64,000 bases of DNA from Anniella stebbinsi (lineage: Eukaryota > Chordata > Lepidosauria > Squamata > Anniellidae): positions 24,067,763-24,131,762 of the forward strand of contig JARDYH010000007.1 in NCBI GenBank assembly GCA_029215795.1. The letters are read 5' to 3'. The position numbers and the translations under genes are program-made. Every line of letters begins with the position of its first letter. Position 1 is the first letter of the stretch. The notes under the pieces were generated by a model. It saw nothing but the letters and a program-made list of their open reading frames with translations. It did no database searches and had not been told where the DNA came from. Shown piece by piece: positions 63,065-64,000 of the stretch.

Positions 63065-64000
63065 TCTCTCCCTCTTTAATAATATTAGAACATGCCTTTT
63101 TAAATGTTCTTTTGTTCATTCTTATTATTTCTTTTAAAACACCCTGGCATTTTCAGGAACCTAGGACTTCTTCCTGTGTGCTTATTGGAGAAGTGAGGTC
63201 ACATGGTCTCCAGTAGGCATTCACTAAGAACTGCAGGGCTCCTCCAAATGCTGGGGGAAGGGGGGTGGTTTTAAAAAACAACAACTTAAAAATAGGAAAA
63301 AGACCCCTCAGCAACCGGCTACACTTTAAAAAGGTAAGTGGAAACCCTGTCCCCGCCCAAGTGAGAAAATTCTCCAAATTTCCCTGCCTCCCTGTGAAAG
63401 AGGCAGAAAAAACAACACCTCCTTCACATGGAGAAAGTTCCTGAAAATAGGGGGCAGGATTTGGCCCAGCAGTATTTAAGGATACCAAGGAAGTATCTAG
63501 ACAGTGGGCTGGATTCAGGTATCCATCCATAGAAGGGGGCAGACGGAAAGTAATGTTTCTGCCACTTCCCCTCCCTGCCAGGGAAACCCCCCGGTGCCTC
63601 TTTTTGGGGCAAGGAACCTGCTGAATGAAGTGGGTTGTGGCAAGGCTGTTATGTTCCTTTTTTCTTTTTTTTTACCATAGTGTATGTGTAGGGGGCTCAA
63701 TACAGATCAGGACCTAGTGTTGAGGGGAAATGGATCAGAATTTGCCATTATACATTCCAGGCTCAGGTCCCCCCAGTCGGGATTGGGGCCGCAGTGGGAG
63801 AGAAGGGTTAAAGTCCCCTACACCCCATACTAGGAACCTAGTCACAACTGGGATGTGGCACTTAGACTAAACTTAAAAAGAGCAAAGAGAGCTGCTACCT
63901 ATGTCTTTAAAGTAATGCTCAGCTTTGGCCCTCAGAATGAAGAACTGCTGACTTTTTTTTAGGGATCTTGAATTGCTCTGCAATTGAAGGCACTGGGCTG
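63065..64000. other. No gene recognised
   Basis: Overlapping minus-strand frames at 63153-63700 (longest 125 codons) show no domain and share the same sequence in different frames, so none is called. A T-run lies near 63650-63675. Confidence 0.4.

Overview
The window looks like squamate reptile (lizard or snake) chromosomal DNA. It is AT-rich with a dense mixed load of non-LTR retrotransposons (L2-like, CR1-like, RTE-like and an I/Ingi/Vingi-like family), tRNA-derived SINEs, an ancient MIR/CORE-type SINE, many palindromic DNA-transposon derivatives and abundant microsatellites. I find no host protein-coding exon, no functional tRNA/rRNA gene and no CRISPR. All recognisable coding sequence is decayed retrotransposon. 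The window is best read as intergenic or deep intronic. The squamate call rests on recalled repeat families, not on a search.

Layout. 0.6-1.7 kb holds an L2-like LINE 3' half. 2.97-4.54 kb is a very GC-rich hAT-type non-autonomous element with an 8-bp target duplication and four tandem 173-195-bp palindromes. 5.7-6.1 kb has L2 remnants. 7.16-8.44 kb is an L2 3' end on the minus strand into which an 858-bp inverted-repeat element (3-bp duplication) and a palindromic MITE have inserted. 12.2-18.9 kb has scattered L2/CR1 tails and a perfect 33-bp hairpin. 19.8-21.3 kb has two members of a palindromic MITE family, one with a short telomere-like (TAACCC)3. 24.35-27.96 kb is a 3.6-kb LINE with endonuclease, reverse transcriptase and C-terminal zinc-knuckle remnants, a 16-bp target duplication and an odd 42-bp hairpin at its 5' junction. 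28.02-30.31 kb is a second, inverted copy of the GC-rich hAT element, with seven palindromes instead of four and its own 8-bp duplication.

30.6-38.3 kb contains L2, RTE-like and CR1-like coding remnants, SINEs and MITEs with visible target duplications or long inverted repeats. 38.3-64 kb is lower-density sequence with MITEs, SINEs, LINE tails, three modules with a short acidic reading frame that may be pieces of one unclassified (possibly LTR-type) retroelement family, and several AT-rich repeat-poor stretches that could hold conserved regulatory elements.

The most unusual item is the pair of GC-rich hAT elements. Hallmarks of hAT insertion (8-bp duplications, termini starting TAGGG) enclose a tandem array of near-perfect palindromes separated by purine-rich, G-quadruplex-prone spacers. 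Each palindrome has a CRE-like centre and is bordered by outward-facing splice-donor consensus sequences. Array length differs between the copies (4 versus 7), so the array behaves as a mobile minisatellite.
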